Assembly: GCA_020440915.1 (NCBI GenBank)
Contig: JAGRNE010000002.1
Coordinates: 1 to 42,848, forward strand
Source of the DNA: Leptospiraceae bacterium
GTDB lineage: Bacteria; Spirochaetota; Leptospiria; Leptospirales; Leptonemataceae
Length of the DNA stretch: 42,848 nt
Reading direction: 5' to 3'
Part shown: piece after piece, positions 31,221-39,755 of the stretch
How positions within the stretch are numbered: position 1 is the stretch's first letter
How the letters are laid out: every line of letters starts with the position of its first letter
The notes under the pieces: generated by a model
Databases searched by the model: none
What the model was told of the DNA's origin: nothing
Seen by the model: only the letters and a program-made list of their open reading frames with translations
Made by a program: the position numbers and the translations under genes

Positions 31221-31241
31221 GCGAATCATTCTCATTCTCGC
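31221..31241. promoter_or_regulatory. Fur-box-like sequence upstream of hmuT
   Basis: Read on the minus strand this segment has GAGAAT-GAGAAT-GATTCG, three hexamers close to the NATWAT-type repeats of Fur boxes. It sits 36 nt before hmuT, next to a TAATTAT stretch that could serve as -10. Iron control of heme uptake would be expected. Confidence 0.5.
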
Positions 31242-31276
31242 TTGCCAGGATTCAGAGAGGTTTTTTTTTCGACCGC

Positions 31277-32125
31277 ATGAAGTTCTGGAATCAGTCAGGT
31301 CGAATTTCGGCCGTACTCTTTGCACTGTCGGTCCTGGTCTCTGCGCCCCTACTTGCATCCCCGCAGAGGATCGTTTCTTTGAATGGTAGCATGACCGAGG
31401 CCCTGTTTGCGGTGGGAGCAGGAGATAGAGTCGTAGGGAGCGACACCTCCTCTGTTTACCCACAGGCAGCCAGGAATATGCCCAAGGTTGGGTACCAGCG
31501 GAAGCTTTCCGCGGAAGGGATTCTCTCTCTGAAGCCTGATATCATCATTGGAACCCACGAAGCCGGTCCGCCCGAGGTAATTGCACAGCTGAAAGCCAGC
31601 GGAGTGCCGGTGGTGCTCTACGAGGACAAAGGTGGCCTGGAAGGGGCCTACGGTAAGATACTGTTTGCTGGAAAACACTCAGGCAATGAAGACGCCGCCC
31701 AAAGCCTGGTGCAGCAGATGAAGTCTCATATTCAGGGGCTGAAGCGCCCGGATTTCAATGCGAAGGTACTCTTCATCTATGCAAGAGGTCCGGGAATGGT
31801 ACAGGTTTCAGGCAAGGGCACCCCTGCCCATGACATGATTGAGCTGGCTGGCGCTCAAAATGCGATGAATAGCTTCCAGGGCTTCCGCCCTCTTACTGCA
31901 GAGGCCCTGGTGGCGGCGAATCCAGACATTATCCTCATTCCTTCGCGAGCTCTTCAGAGTATGGGAGGAGAATCCGGGCTTCTGAAGGTTCCTGGAGTGG
32001 CCCTTACAGATGCAGGCAAGAATCGTAAACTCGTGGTGATGGATGATCTACTCTTGCTGGGTTTCAGCGCTAGAACGCACATCGCTCTGGAAGAGCTTAT
32101 TCAGAAACTCAACAGAGCCAGGTAA
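31277..32125 (+). CDS. hmuT: HmuT, periplasmic heme-binding protein
   Basis: 282 residues. Signal peptide (about 1-28, ending LLASP), then a helical-backbone class III binding protein: 'QRIVSLNGSMTEALFAVGAGDRVVGSDTSSVYPQAARNMPKVGYQRKLSAEGILSLKPDIIIGT', and later 'VSGKGTPAHDMIELAGAQNAM', all HmuT/PhuT landmarks. A tyrosine in 'VGYQRKLS' matches the usual axial heme ligand. It delivers heme to the HmuUV permease. The start has a poor ribosome binding site after a T8 tract. Confidence 0.92.
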   Translation: MKFWNQSGRISAVLFALSVLVSAPLLASPQRIVSLNGSMTEALFAVGAGDRVVGSDTSSVYPQAARNMPKVGYQRKLSAEGILSLKPDIIIGTHEAGPPEVIAQLKASGVPVVLYEDKGGLEGAYGKILFAGKHSGNEDAAQSLVQQMKSHIQGLKRPDFNAKVLFIYARGPGMVQVSGKGTPAHDMIELAGAQNAMNSFQGFRPLTAEALVAANPDIILIPSRALQSMGGESGLLKVPGVALTDAGKNRKLVVMDDLLLLGFSARTHIALEELIQKLNRAR

Positions 32126-32331
32126 GGACCTCCTGCCTGGATAATCTGGAACGCTGGGATACGAAAATAGACAGAAGCCCGCGACCGGTAGGATTCTACA
32201 GACGTCGGCTGGTGCGGTAGCGCAAAGAATCTCGGCAGCGAAGTGGCACTTTTCGCCGAAGCCGCAGTGGAGGCAAAATGCGCAGGAAGACGTTTAGTAC
32301 ACAAGGACAAACCATCGGAGAGTAACAGGAA
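32126..32331 (+). other. hmuT-hmuU spacer with a 15-codon leader frame
   Basis: This 206-bp gap interrupts an otherwise tight operon. It contains a short frame at 32278-32325 (15 codons, Lys/Arg-rich start, ending GQTIGE) with an excellent GGAGG 4 nt upstream, which stops 6 nt before hmuU. Upstream of it are several GC-rich self-complementary stretches. It could be a translated leader or a regulatory RNA segment. Confidence 0.45.
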
Positions 32332-33357
32332 ATGAATCCTACCAGAAATACAATCGTCGGACTTCTGGGAATACTGACTCTCATTTCTGTGGCTGTGTTT
32401 TCCATGAGCAGCGGGGCGTTTTCCATTCCTGTGAACTGGATTCCTTCTCTACTTCTGGGAGATGTAAGCGAAGAGCAACAGATGGCTCATCAGGTGCTGT
32501 GGGCCATTCGATTACCGCGCATACTGTTCGGAGTGTTTCTGGGAGGGGCGCTGGCTTTTTCAGGAGCGCTCATGCAGGGCCTATTTCGCAATCCCATTGT
32601 GGATCCCGGACTCATAGGAATCTCCTCCGGCGCTGCATTGATGGCAGCCATATCCATTGTTCTGGGTCATATGATTCCTTTGCTTCAAGGCAATGCTGCT
32701 CTTTCCATTTCAGCCTTCATTGGAGGTGTAGGCACCTGTCTTCTGGTCTATGTGATTTCCACGCGTTCCGGTCGCACCAACATTGTAACCCTCCTTCTCT
32801 CTGGTGTGGCAATTATGGCTCTGGCAGAAGCGATCATAGGTTTCATGATCTTTCTGGCCGACGACGATCAGCTAAGGGACCTGACCTTCTGGAGGATGGG
32901 AAGCCTGAGCGGCGCGACCTGGGAGAAGCTACCCTACGTTCTTCCTGTTCTTGCACTACCTCTGCTTTCCTTTCCTTTTCTTGGCAAAGGACTGAACGCT
33001 CTTTCCCTGGGAGAAAGGGAAGCAGGCCATCTGGGTCTTTCCGTAGAACGATTCAAGCGACTACTGGTAGTGCTGGCCGGACTTTGCGTGGGCGCAGGAG
33101 TGGCCGTAGCCGGAATCGTGGTATTTGTCGGTCTGGTGGTTCCCCACCTGGTTCGGCTTCTGAGCGGCCCGGATCACAGAACCCTGCTGCCATTCAGTTT
33201 CCTGCTGGGAGCCATCGTGCTCTCGGTTGCCGATCTACTTGCACGCACTGTTGTGGCGCCTGCAGAACTTCCCATTGGCATCATTACTGCATTTCTGGGA
33301 GCGCCCTTCTTTCTCTATCTGATCCAGCGAAAGAAAGGAGAGCTTTCATGGGCCTGA
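32332..33357 (+). CDS. hmuU: HmuU, heme ABC transporter permease
   Basis: 341 residues of the FecCD/BtuC family with about nine membrane segments: 'IRLPRILFGVFLGGALAFSGALMQGLFRNPIVDPGLIGISSGAALMAA', 'LSLGEREAGHLGLSVERFKRLLVVLAGLCVGAGVAVAGIVVFVGLVVPHLVRLLSGPDHRTLLPFSFLLGA'. It moves heme across the inner membrane. The stop overlaps hmuV by 10 nt. Confidence 0.94.
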   Translation: MNPTRNTIVGLLGILTLISVAVFSMSSGAFSIPVNWIPSLLLGDVSEEQQMAHQVLWAIRLPRILFGVFLGGALAFSGALMQGLFRNPIVDPGLIGISSGAALMAAISIVLGHMIPLLQGNAALSISAFIGGVGTCLLVYVISTRSGRTNIVTLLLSGVAIMALAEAIIGFMIFLADDDQLRDLTFWRMGSLSGATWEKLPYVLPVLALPLLSFPFLGKGLNALSLGEREAGHLGLSVERFKRLLVVLAGLCVGAGVAVAGIVVFVGLVVPHLVRLLSGPDHRTLLPFSFLLGAIVLSVADLLARTVVAPAELPIGIITAFLGAPFFLYLIQRKKGELSWA

Positions 33358-35264
33358 CTTTAAATAGCGTAGATTACTACATTGGCTCTCGCGCATTGCT
33401 TTCCGGGGCCAGTCTACAAATCCTGCCAGGCGAAATCCATGTACTCCTGGGGCCCAATGGAGCGGGAAAATCAACCCTTCTGGCTCTGCTTAGCGGAGAT
33501 CTCCAGCCCGCCGCTGGAGAGATTCGCTTCGAAGGAAAAGAGCTCAAGGGGCTGAAAAGCCCTGAACTGGCCAGAAAAAGATCGGTCTTGCTTCAATCCA
33601 GCAACGTTCCTTTCGCATTCAAGGCTCTGGATATTGTGCGACTGGGCAGAATGCCGCATCCCAGGTCCGCTTTCGACGCAGTGGCCGTGGAGAAATCCAT
33701 AGAAAAAACTTCTGCTCAATCCTTCAAAGAACAGGTCTATCTCACTCTTTCCGGAGGAGAGAAGCAGAGAATCCAGTTGGCCAGGGTTATATGTCAGCTG
33801 GAAGGGCAGACAGGAAATCGATATCTGCTTCTGGATGAACCGGTTACCGGGCTGGATTTACATCATCAGCTTCGCATGCTGGAAATTGCAAAAAGCATGG
33901 CCGAAGAAGGATGCGCCGTGTTTCTAATTTTGCACGATCCTGGCCTGGCCGCCCGCTATGCCCATAGAATTACGCTACTAAAAGCAGGAAGGATTCTGGC
34001 CAGCGGAACTCCGCAGGCCGTGATGAATGAGCATCTGTTGAGCGAGCTCTATGACATAGATGTGCATGTGTATAGCAGGCATGGAGAGATAGAAGCCATT
34101 GTCCCTGCAGGCGTGCGCGAAGCGAAAACGAATGGGCAAAAGCCACATAGAATAACGCTGTCAGGCGAAGCCTCCGGGCAAAGAGAATCAGAAATATCAG
34201 AAGAAAAGATCAAACAGGAGAAAGTTATGAACAGGGAACTAAAGGAACGCTGGGATCAATTGAAGAAGGAAGACCCGCGGCTCAGAATTCGAGATGCGGC
34301 TCATCGGCTGCAGGTAAGCGAGATGGATCTACTGTGCACGCGCACGGACGATGTTGTGTATCTTCGTCCAGAATTCAAAGAAATCATGGCAGCGATGGGC
34401 TCGGCGGGAAAGGTGATGGCCCTGACTCGAAACGAAGCCTGCGTACATGAGCGAAAAGGAACATACCAGGACATTTCTGCCAATGGTCCCATGGGACTGG
34501 TAGTGGGACCGGACATTGACCTGAGGATTTTCTACTCCGGTTGGAGGCATGCCTTTCTAGTAACGGACAACATTCGAGGAACCATTCGCAAGAGTATACA
34601 GTTCTTCGACGGATACGGACAGGCCATCCATAAGATCTATGAAACGGAAGACTCTCAGCCAGGGGCTCTGGAAGCTCTGGCACAGAAGTTCAGAAATGAC
34701 GATCAGTCTATGGATCTGGAAGTAAATCCCGTGCCAGAGCCCACGCCCTTGAACGATCAATATGGAGAAGTAGATAAAGCAGCCCTTCTTCAAGAATGGT
34801 CGGAGCTCAAGGATACCCATGACTTCTTTGGAATGCTAAAAAAGCACAAATGTCACAGACTGCAGAGCATGGAACTGGCGGAAGGAAAGTTCACCACCCT
34901 TCTGCAGAACCAGAGCCCCACTCGCATGCTGGAGCTGGCTGCCCAGAAGGAACAGGAGATCATGGTCTTTGTGGGAAATCCAGGAATGATACAGATCCAT
35001 ACAGGGCCTGTAGAGAACATAAAGCCACTGAATGAATGGATCAATGTAATGGATCCTGATTTCAATCTACATCTTCGCACGGATCTAATTGTAAAGGTGT
35101 ATCTGGTAGAGAAACCCACCAGCGAAGGCACGGTCACTTCTGTAGAATGCTTTGATCAATTCGGAGAGATGATCGTTCAGTTTTTCGGTAAGAGAAAACC
35201 AGGAATTCCGGAGCAGGAATCCTGGAGAGAACTGGCCCATTCCCTGAAAGCGGTGGGTGTCTGA
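33348..35264 (+). CDS. hmuV-hmuS: Heme ABC ATPase HmuV fused in frame to cytoplasmic heme protein HmuS
   Basis: 638 residues. Residues 1-262 are HmuV: Walker A GPNGAGKST (35-43), LSGGEKQRIQLARV, LLLDEPVTGLD and LILHDPG. A charged, low-complexity linker follows (about 263-293). Residues 294-638 are a full 345-residue HmuS/HemS with the family block 'KVMALTRNEACVHERKG' and the heme-ligand histidine in DTHDFF, which falls at HmuS position 198 (HemS uses His196). HmuS carries heme in the cytosol and may degrade it. Met294 (34227) has AGGAG with 6-nt spacing, so HmuS could also be made alone. Normally these are two genes. Confidence 0.9.
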   Translation: MGLTLNSVDYYIGSRALLSGASLQILPGEIHVLLGPNGAGKSTLLALLSGDLQPAAGEIRFEGKELKGLKSPELARKRSVLLQSSNVPFAFKALDIVRLGRMPHPRSAFDAVAVEKSIEKTSAQSFKEQVYLTLSGGEKQRIQLARVICQLEGQTGNRYLLLDEPVTGLDLHHQLRMLEIAKSMAEEGCAVFLILHDPGLAARYAHRITLLKAGRILASGTPQAVMNEHLLSELYDIDVHVYSRHGEIEAIVPAGVREAKTNGQKPHRITLSGEASGQRESEISEEKIKQEKVMNRELKERWDQLKKEDPRLRIRDAAHRLQVSEMDLLCTRTDDVVYLRPEFKEIMAAMGSAGKVMALTRNEACVHERKGTYQDISANGPMGLVVGPDIDLRIFYSGWRHAFLVTDNIRGTIRKSIQFFDGYGQAIHKIYETEDSQPGALEALAQKFRNDDQSMDLEVNPVPEPTPLNDQYGEVDKAALLQEWSELKDTHDFFGMLKKHKCHRLQSMELAEGKFTTLLQNQSPTRMLELAAQKEQEIMVFVGNPGMIQIHTGPVENIKPLNEWINVMDPDFNLHLRTDLIVKVYLVEKPTSEGTVTSVECFDQFGEMIVQFFGKRKPGIPEQESWRELAHSLKAVGV

Positions 35265-35336
35265 TTGGTCAGGTCGCCAGCGATGGCATTCTGATCAAGA
35301 GCAGAGAGGAATAAGAGAGAGTTAAGAGGAAGGCAA

Positions 35337-36164
35337 ATGAGAGGAAAGGCAAGTATCGGCAACGCTTTCACTGAGATCGATTCTCAGACTTATTATCAGA
35401 ATACTTCTCCTCCCCGGGCTCGAAGAACCGGCCCGGGAATTTGCACCGAAAAGAGGGGCCGGGCCGAAAGCTCCATAAAGCCTCAAGCGGGATTTCTGCG
35501 CTCCTTTTGCGGGTTAATGTCCATTGCTCTACTCGTTTCCCTTTCGCAAACAGCCTGTCGTCATCCGGCTCATGACGATAATCTGCAGGCCCTACTGGAT
35601 GTGGTGGCTCCACAGGATTCTCAGGCCGGTAGCGGATCCTGCAGTACCGTGGCCCAGCCGGGATTTAACGAAACCGTCGTGCAGGCCACCTCCCAGGTAG
35701 AGTGGACCCATTGCGATCTGAGCATTGGTGCCACCACCACTTTCGCAGGCCCATGGGATATTCGATTTCGCAGATTCGCAACGGCCACCCATGGAGGTAG
35801 TACTGCTTCTGGAAGCGGCGCAGCCTGCAACACCGGGCTCACGGATCTGGGAGCCGCCACTTCCTTCTCTCAATTCTCTTCGAGCACTAGCGGAATCTGC
35901 CCCAATCTGGTGGCGGATTCCCAGCTCACTGCATCCTCCGGAGGCCAGAGCGGATCGAGTAGTACGGCATTCAGCGGTTCCTCCATAATGCTGGAATGGT
36001 ACAACTACGACAGTGAAACCCATGTATTGAGCGCTAAGAGCGAGGTCTATGTGGTGCGATCCTCGGATGGCGCAGATTACTATGCCATCCAATTCCAGGA
36101 CTACTATTCTGAGGCCGGCACATCCGGTTTCCCCACCATTCGATGGAAGAGGTTGAATCCATGA
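35337..36164 (+). CDS. hmuY: HmuY-like surface heme-binding lipoprotein
   Basis: 275 residues from the ATG with AGGAAGG upstream. The signal begins only at about residue 53 and ends at a relaxed lipobox SQTAC (Cys74), so a start at Met61 (35517) is a real alternative. The C-terminal half has the HmuY pattern: 'GPWDIRFRRFATATHGG' and 'VYVVRSSDGADYYAIQFQDYYSEAGTSGFPTIRWKRL'. HmuY-type proteins capture heme at the surface and pass it to the adjacent TonB-dependent receptor. The stop overlaps the receptor start (ATGA). The middle is Ser/Gly/Thr-rich. Confidence 0.85.
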   Translation: MRGKASIGNAFTEIDSQTYYQNTSPPRARRTGPGICTEKRGRAESSIKPQAGFLRSFCGLMSIALLVSLSQTACRHPAHDDNLQALLDVVAPQDSQAGSGSCSTVAQPGFNETVVQATSQVEWTHCDLSIGATTTFAGPWDIRFRRFATATHGGSTASGSGAACNTGLTDLGAATSFSQFSSSTSGICPNLVADSQLTASSGGQSGSSSTAFSGSSIMLEWYNYDSETHVLSAKSEVYVVRSSDGADYYAIQFQDYYSEAGTSGFPTIRWKRLNP

Positions 36165-38560
36165 TGAGTTTCGTTTCCAGCGGATTCGCCCGCCCGCCAG
36201 GAATTCCTGTACCCATTGCTTTTCCTGGTTCTCTGTTTCTTTCTACGGAAGCGAAGATGGCCGGAGAGCATTCTGGAACGCGCTTGAATGATGGACCTCC
36301 TGTGATCGGCGCCAATGCAGCGGAGTCCATGAGTAGTCGGCTTCGAGCGTTCTCTTTTGCAGCAGTAGTCCGAAGCATTTTCATGTATGGAATTACCGGA
36401 GGATTGTCCAGCGCTGCTCTGTTCTGCCTAATCTGCGCTCCAGCAATCCAGGCAGAAGAAGATGCCACCATTGTAGTCACCGGAGACAAACGTCCCCGAC
36501 CCATAAGCGAATCCATCACCCGCACGGAGGTAGTGGATCGAGATCAGATCGAACGTCAGGGCTCCAGGAATCTATCCGATATCCTTCGCAGCCAGCCCGG
36601 AATCGAAGTAAGGGAAGGGATTCGAGGCCAGGAGATACGAATGCAGGGTCTGGATCCTGAATACGTGCTTATCCTGGTGGATGGAAATCGGATTACTGGA
36701 AGAATTGACGGAGCCATCGACCTGAGTCGAATTAAAGCAGAAGAGATAGAAAGAATCGAAATCATCAAGGGTCCTGCCTCGGCTCTGTATGGCTCCGAGG
36801 CCATGGCAGGGGTGATCAATATTATTACCAGAAGAAGCCGTTCCCCTTTCTTTGCCCAGGCAGAGATTCAGTACGGTAGCGGAAGAGAAATTCACTTTGG
36901 GAGCGGAAATGAAACCCATGCCAGCGCAGCGGTGGGCACAAGTAGCGAGACGTTCTCCAATATGTTCATAGCAGGATGGCATAGAAGCGATGGATTCGAT
37001 CTGAACCCGGAAACGGAACAGAAGAAGAGGGCGCGAGTCCTGGGTCGTTTCCTGCCAGGCTTTGAAGATGAAAGCATTCCCAGCACGGAGGATCAGACAG
37101 GGAGCGCCTTTAGAGATCTGAATGTGTCCGATCGCTTCAGCTACTCCATCCAGGAAAACTGGGAAGTGGATGGAAGCCTGTCCTATCGTTATCTGGATCA
37201 GGAGATTGTGGATTTTTCCCCTCCCAGGGCGGTACTGGATCGTCGAAATGAAACCCACGATGCCCAGGCCGGAATCTCCACCCGCTACGAATGGAGCTAT
37301 CCCACGGCCTTATCCCTGCACTATTCCCATGCGCGGTTTCTGGACACATTGACTATCGACCAGAGAAGAGCAGACGATCTGGACTCGGAGGAAACCCAGG
37401 AGGATCGCACGCATGAGTTTCGCACACAGTTCGACTATGGACTGGACAGACATGTACTTTCCGTGGGCCTGGAAGGACTCATAGAAGAGTATGTGTCTCC
37501 CAGGATTGAAGGCAGCGGCTATGGGTACAGACAACGCACCGCAGGATTCGTTCAGGATGAATGGCAGCCTCTGGATGAATTTCTGTACATTACCCCCGGC
37601 GTTCGATTCGAGCATGACTCTCAGTTTGGCTCCCAGGCACTTCCCAGGCTTTCTGCCCGGTGGGATCCAGCGGAAAAGTGGACCGTAAGGGTGGGCGCAG
37701 GCCAGGGGTATCGGGCGCCTTCCTTTAAGGACCTGTACTTCGCATTCCAGAATCCAGGGGTGGGTTATCAGGTGGTTGGTAATCCGGACCTGGAACCAGA
37801 AAAGTCCAATGGTTACAATGCTTCGGTGGATTATGCGGCGACGAAATGGCTATGGCTGAGCGTCAGCGGATTCTACAACTCCATTACGAATCTAATCGAC
37901 TTTCGCAGGCTTCCAGAAAGAAGCAACGACCTTACCACTTACCAGACAGTGAACATCTCCAAAGCCTTCACCAGAGGCCTGGAGACCATGGCGGAATTCC
38001 GCTTTATGGAGCGCTGGGTGGCCGGCCTGGGTTACACCTTCACCGACACCTACGATCGCTTCCAGGAGATTCCGCTGGAAGGCAGGGCCAGACATCGTGG
38101 ATTCTATTCCCTTTCCTACTCCCCGGAAACCGGTTTTGGCTTCTCAATTAGAGGAAACATCGAAGGCAACCAACCATTCTACTATGAAAAGGATGCTCTT
38201 CTAACCTTTCAGAATAATCGCTTCGAATTAGACTCATCGGTAGTGCTGCCTGCAGTCTACCAGAAGCGAGACTTTCAGCTGATCGACCTTGACCCGGACA
38301 CTCCGGACTATGGGTACTATCTGGCCAATGCAAACCATACCCTGGATATTCGAATCAGATACAGATTTCTGGAATACTACGAGGCATTCGCAGGAGTGGA
38401 CAATGTATTTGATCACTACGATGCGGAGCTGGATCCCAGACGCCCGCGGTTCATCTACTTTGGAATTCGCATGACCGTGGAAACGGCACCGGCCCGTCCG
38501 CTGCCTTCGGAGCCGGACTCTGTGGAAAGGAATGAAATTGAATTGATAGAAAGCGAATAG
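36161..38560 (+). CDS. hmuR: TonB-dependent heme receptor, HmuR-like
   Basis: About 799 residues from the ATG overlapping the hmuY stop, with GAGG upstream; an ATG at 36329 would give a conventional signal peptide (ending APAIQA). The plug domain begins 'ATIVVTGDKRPRPISESITRTEVVDRDQIE' (TonB-box region) and has 'LSDILRSQPGIEVREG', 'VLILVDGNRITG' and 'IERIEIIKGPASALYGSEAMAGVINIIT'. The barrel has YRAPSF and GNPDLEPEKS, the FRAP/NPNL analogues of heme receptors, but no histidine between them. The protein continues about 27 residues past the last strand with an acidic tail. HmuY, HmuTUV and TonB genes nearby define its role. Confidence 0.92.
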   Translation: MMSFVSSGFARPPGIPVPIAFPGSLFLSTEAKMAGEHSGTRLNDGPPVIGANAAESMSSRLRAFSFAAVVRSIFMYGITGGLSSAALFCLICAPAIQAEEDATIVVTGDKRPRPISESITRTEVVDRDQIERQGSRNLSDILRSQPGIEVREGIRGQEIRMQGLDPEYVLILVDGNRITGRIDGAIDLSRIKAEEIERIEIIKGPASALYGSEAMAGVINIITRRSRSPFFAQAEIQYGSGREIHFGSGNETHASAAVGTSSETFSNMFIAGWHRSDGFDLNPETEQKKRARVLGRFLPGFEDESIPSTEDQTGSAFRDLNVSDRFSYSIQENWEVDGSLSYRYLDQEIVDFSPPRAVLDRRNETHDAQAGISTRYEWSYPTALSLHYSHARFLDTLTIDQRRADDLDSEETQEDRTHEFRTQFDYGLDRHVLSVGLEGLIEEYVSPRIEGSGYGYRQRTAGFVQDEWQPLDEFLYITPGVRFEHDSQFGSQALPRLSARWDPAEKWTVRVGAGQGYRAPSFKDLYFAFQNPGVGYQVVGNPDLEPEKSNGYNASVDYAATKWLWLSVSGFYNSITNLIDFRRLPERSNDLTTYQTVNISKAFTRGLETMAEFRFMERWVAGLGYTFTDTYDRFQEIPLEGRARHRGFYSLSYSPETGFGFSIRGNIEGNQPFYYEKDALLTFQNNRFELDSSVVLPAVYQKRDFQLIDLDPDTPDYGYYLANANHTLDIRIRYRFLEYYEAFAGVDNVFDHYDAELDPRRPRFIYFGIRMTVETAPARPLPSEPDSVERNEIELIESE

Positions 38561-38573
38561 GAACCCTTCGCTT

Positions 38574-39746
38574 TCAGACTTCCCTTCTCTGAAGCGCCGC
38601 CCGGAGATGGTATTCGATGATGGAATACATCTCTTCTCTGTGCACCGGTTTGGAAAGATAATCATCCATACCCGTCTGCAGACAAATATCTCTGTCCTGT
38701 TTCAGAGCATGGGCGGTGAGAGCTACAATTGGAACCACGCTTCCCTGTGTGCCTCCTCCTTCGCCGGAAAGCTTGCGAATCTCTGTCGTGGCTTCGAAGC
38801 CATCCATTTCCGGCATCTGTACATCCATCAGAATAATGTCGAAGACCTGATTCCTGCATGCTTCCAGGGCCTCTTTTCCGTTGGAAGCAAGTCGGACTTG
38901 CCATCCCATGGCCCGCAGATGATGCTCTACAAGATAACGGCTATCCGGATCATCCTCCGCGCAAAGAATACGAATGCCTTTTGTATGGGGCTTGTCTTCG
39001 CCGCCGGTAAGCTGCATATCGGAAGAAACTCTCTTCTCTACCGGTTGTACGGGAAATAGGAATCGAAAGATGCTACCCTCACCTGGTTCGCTTTCCACTT
39101 CGACGCTCGCTTCCAGCTTTCGGACCATCCGAGACACCAGAAGCAGCCCCAACCCGGTACCATCGAATCCGGACCGATAGCTGATTTCCTCGCTGGGTCC
39201 TTCGAAAAGCTTTTCCAGTCGGTTGTGCGCAATTCCAATTCCGGTATCCTTTACCTCGATGCAAATATGCGGCCGATCCACTTGCCCGGAAGGAGGAATC
39301 TCTGCCCGCCTCACATGAACTTCAATGGAACCTTTTTCTGTGAACTTGATCGCATTATCCAGAAGCTGCGAAAGCGCTTTACGGACCAGGAAAGGATCCG
39401 CCACACAGGGATTTATGATGCTGGAGTCCACGAAGACATCCATCTTCAGACCCTTGGCGGCTGCCGCGGTCTTGCGAAACTTCACGGCTTCCAGAACCAG
39501 CTCTTCCAGGTTGAATTCCTGAGGCTCAGCGCGAATACCGCCCGAATTCAGTTCATAGAGATCCAGAAGGGAATCGCTGGCATCCATGAGCTGCTGAGCA
39601 GATCTCTGCACCATGTCCAGGCAATGCTCCTGCTCTGGAGTCATTTGCGTGGTGCGATGAAGGTCCAGAGTTCCCATGATCACATTGATAGGGTTGCGAA
39701 TGGCAAAGCTTAGCTGCTGAATCAAGCGATCCGAAAAGTCCGACAT
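38574..39746 (-). CDS. Hybrid sensor kinase-like protein without phosphoacceptor histidine, with receiver
   Basis: 390 residues with no sensor or membrane domain. Residues about 5-70 align with HisKA, but the motif reads S-F-A-I-R-N-P-I-N, with Phe14 in place of the phosphorylated His. The HATPase domain is intact (NAIKFTEKG, DTGIGIAHNRLEKLFE, GTGLGLLLVSRM). A complete receiver follows: CAEDDPDS acidic pair, ILMDVQMPEMDGFE phosphorylation site, ALTAHA and LSKPV lysine. It could be a pseudokinase, act on another kinase, or be driven through the receiver. It lies 13 bp beyond the heme receptor on the other strand and 9 bp after the dehydrogenase. Confidence 0.85.
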   Translation of the reverse strand: MSDFSDRLIQQLSFAIRNPINVIMGTLDLHRTTQMTPEQEHCLDMVQRSAQQLMDASDSLLDLYELNSGGIRAEPQEFNLEELVLEAVKFRKTAAAAKGLKMDVFVDSSIINPCVADPFLVRKALSQLLDNAIKFTEKGSIEVHVRRAEIPPSGQVDRPHICIEVKDTGIGIAHNRLEKLFEGPSEEISYRSGFDGTGLGLLLVSRMVRKLEASVEVESEPGEGSIFRFLFPVQPVEKRVSSDMQLTGGEDKPHTKGIRILCAEDDPDSRYLVEHHLRAMGWQVRLASNGKEALEACRNQVFDIILMDVQMPEMDGFEATTEIRKLSGEGGGTQGSVVPIVALTAHALKQDRDICLQTGMDDYLSKPVHREEMYSIIEYHLRAALQRREV

Positions 39747-39755
39747 GCTTACAGA

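Noticed and set aside
32180-32310. A cobalamin-type riboswitch before hmuU
   Set aside because: Some GC-rich fragments recall the core, but the B12 box and the conserved core order are not present, and the transporter is for heme.
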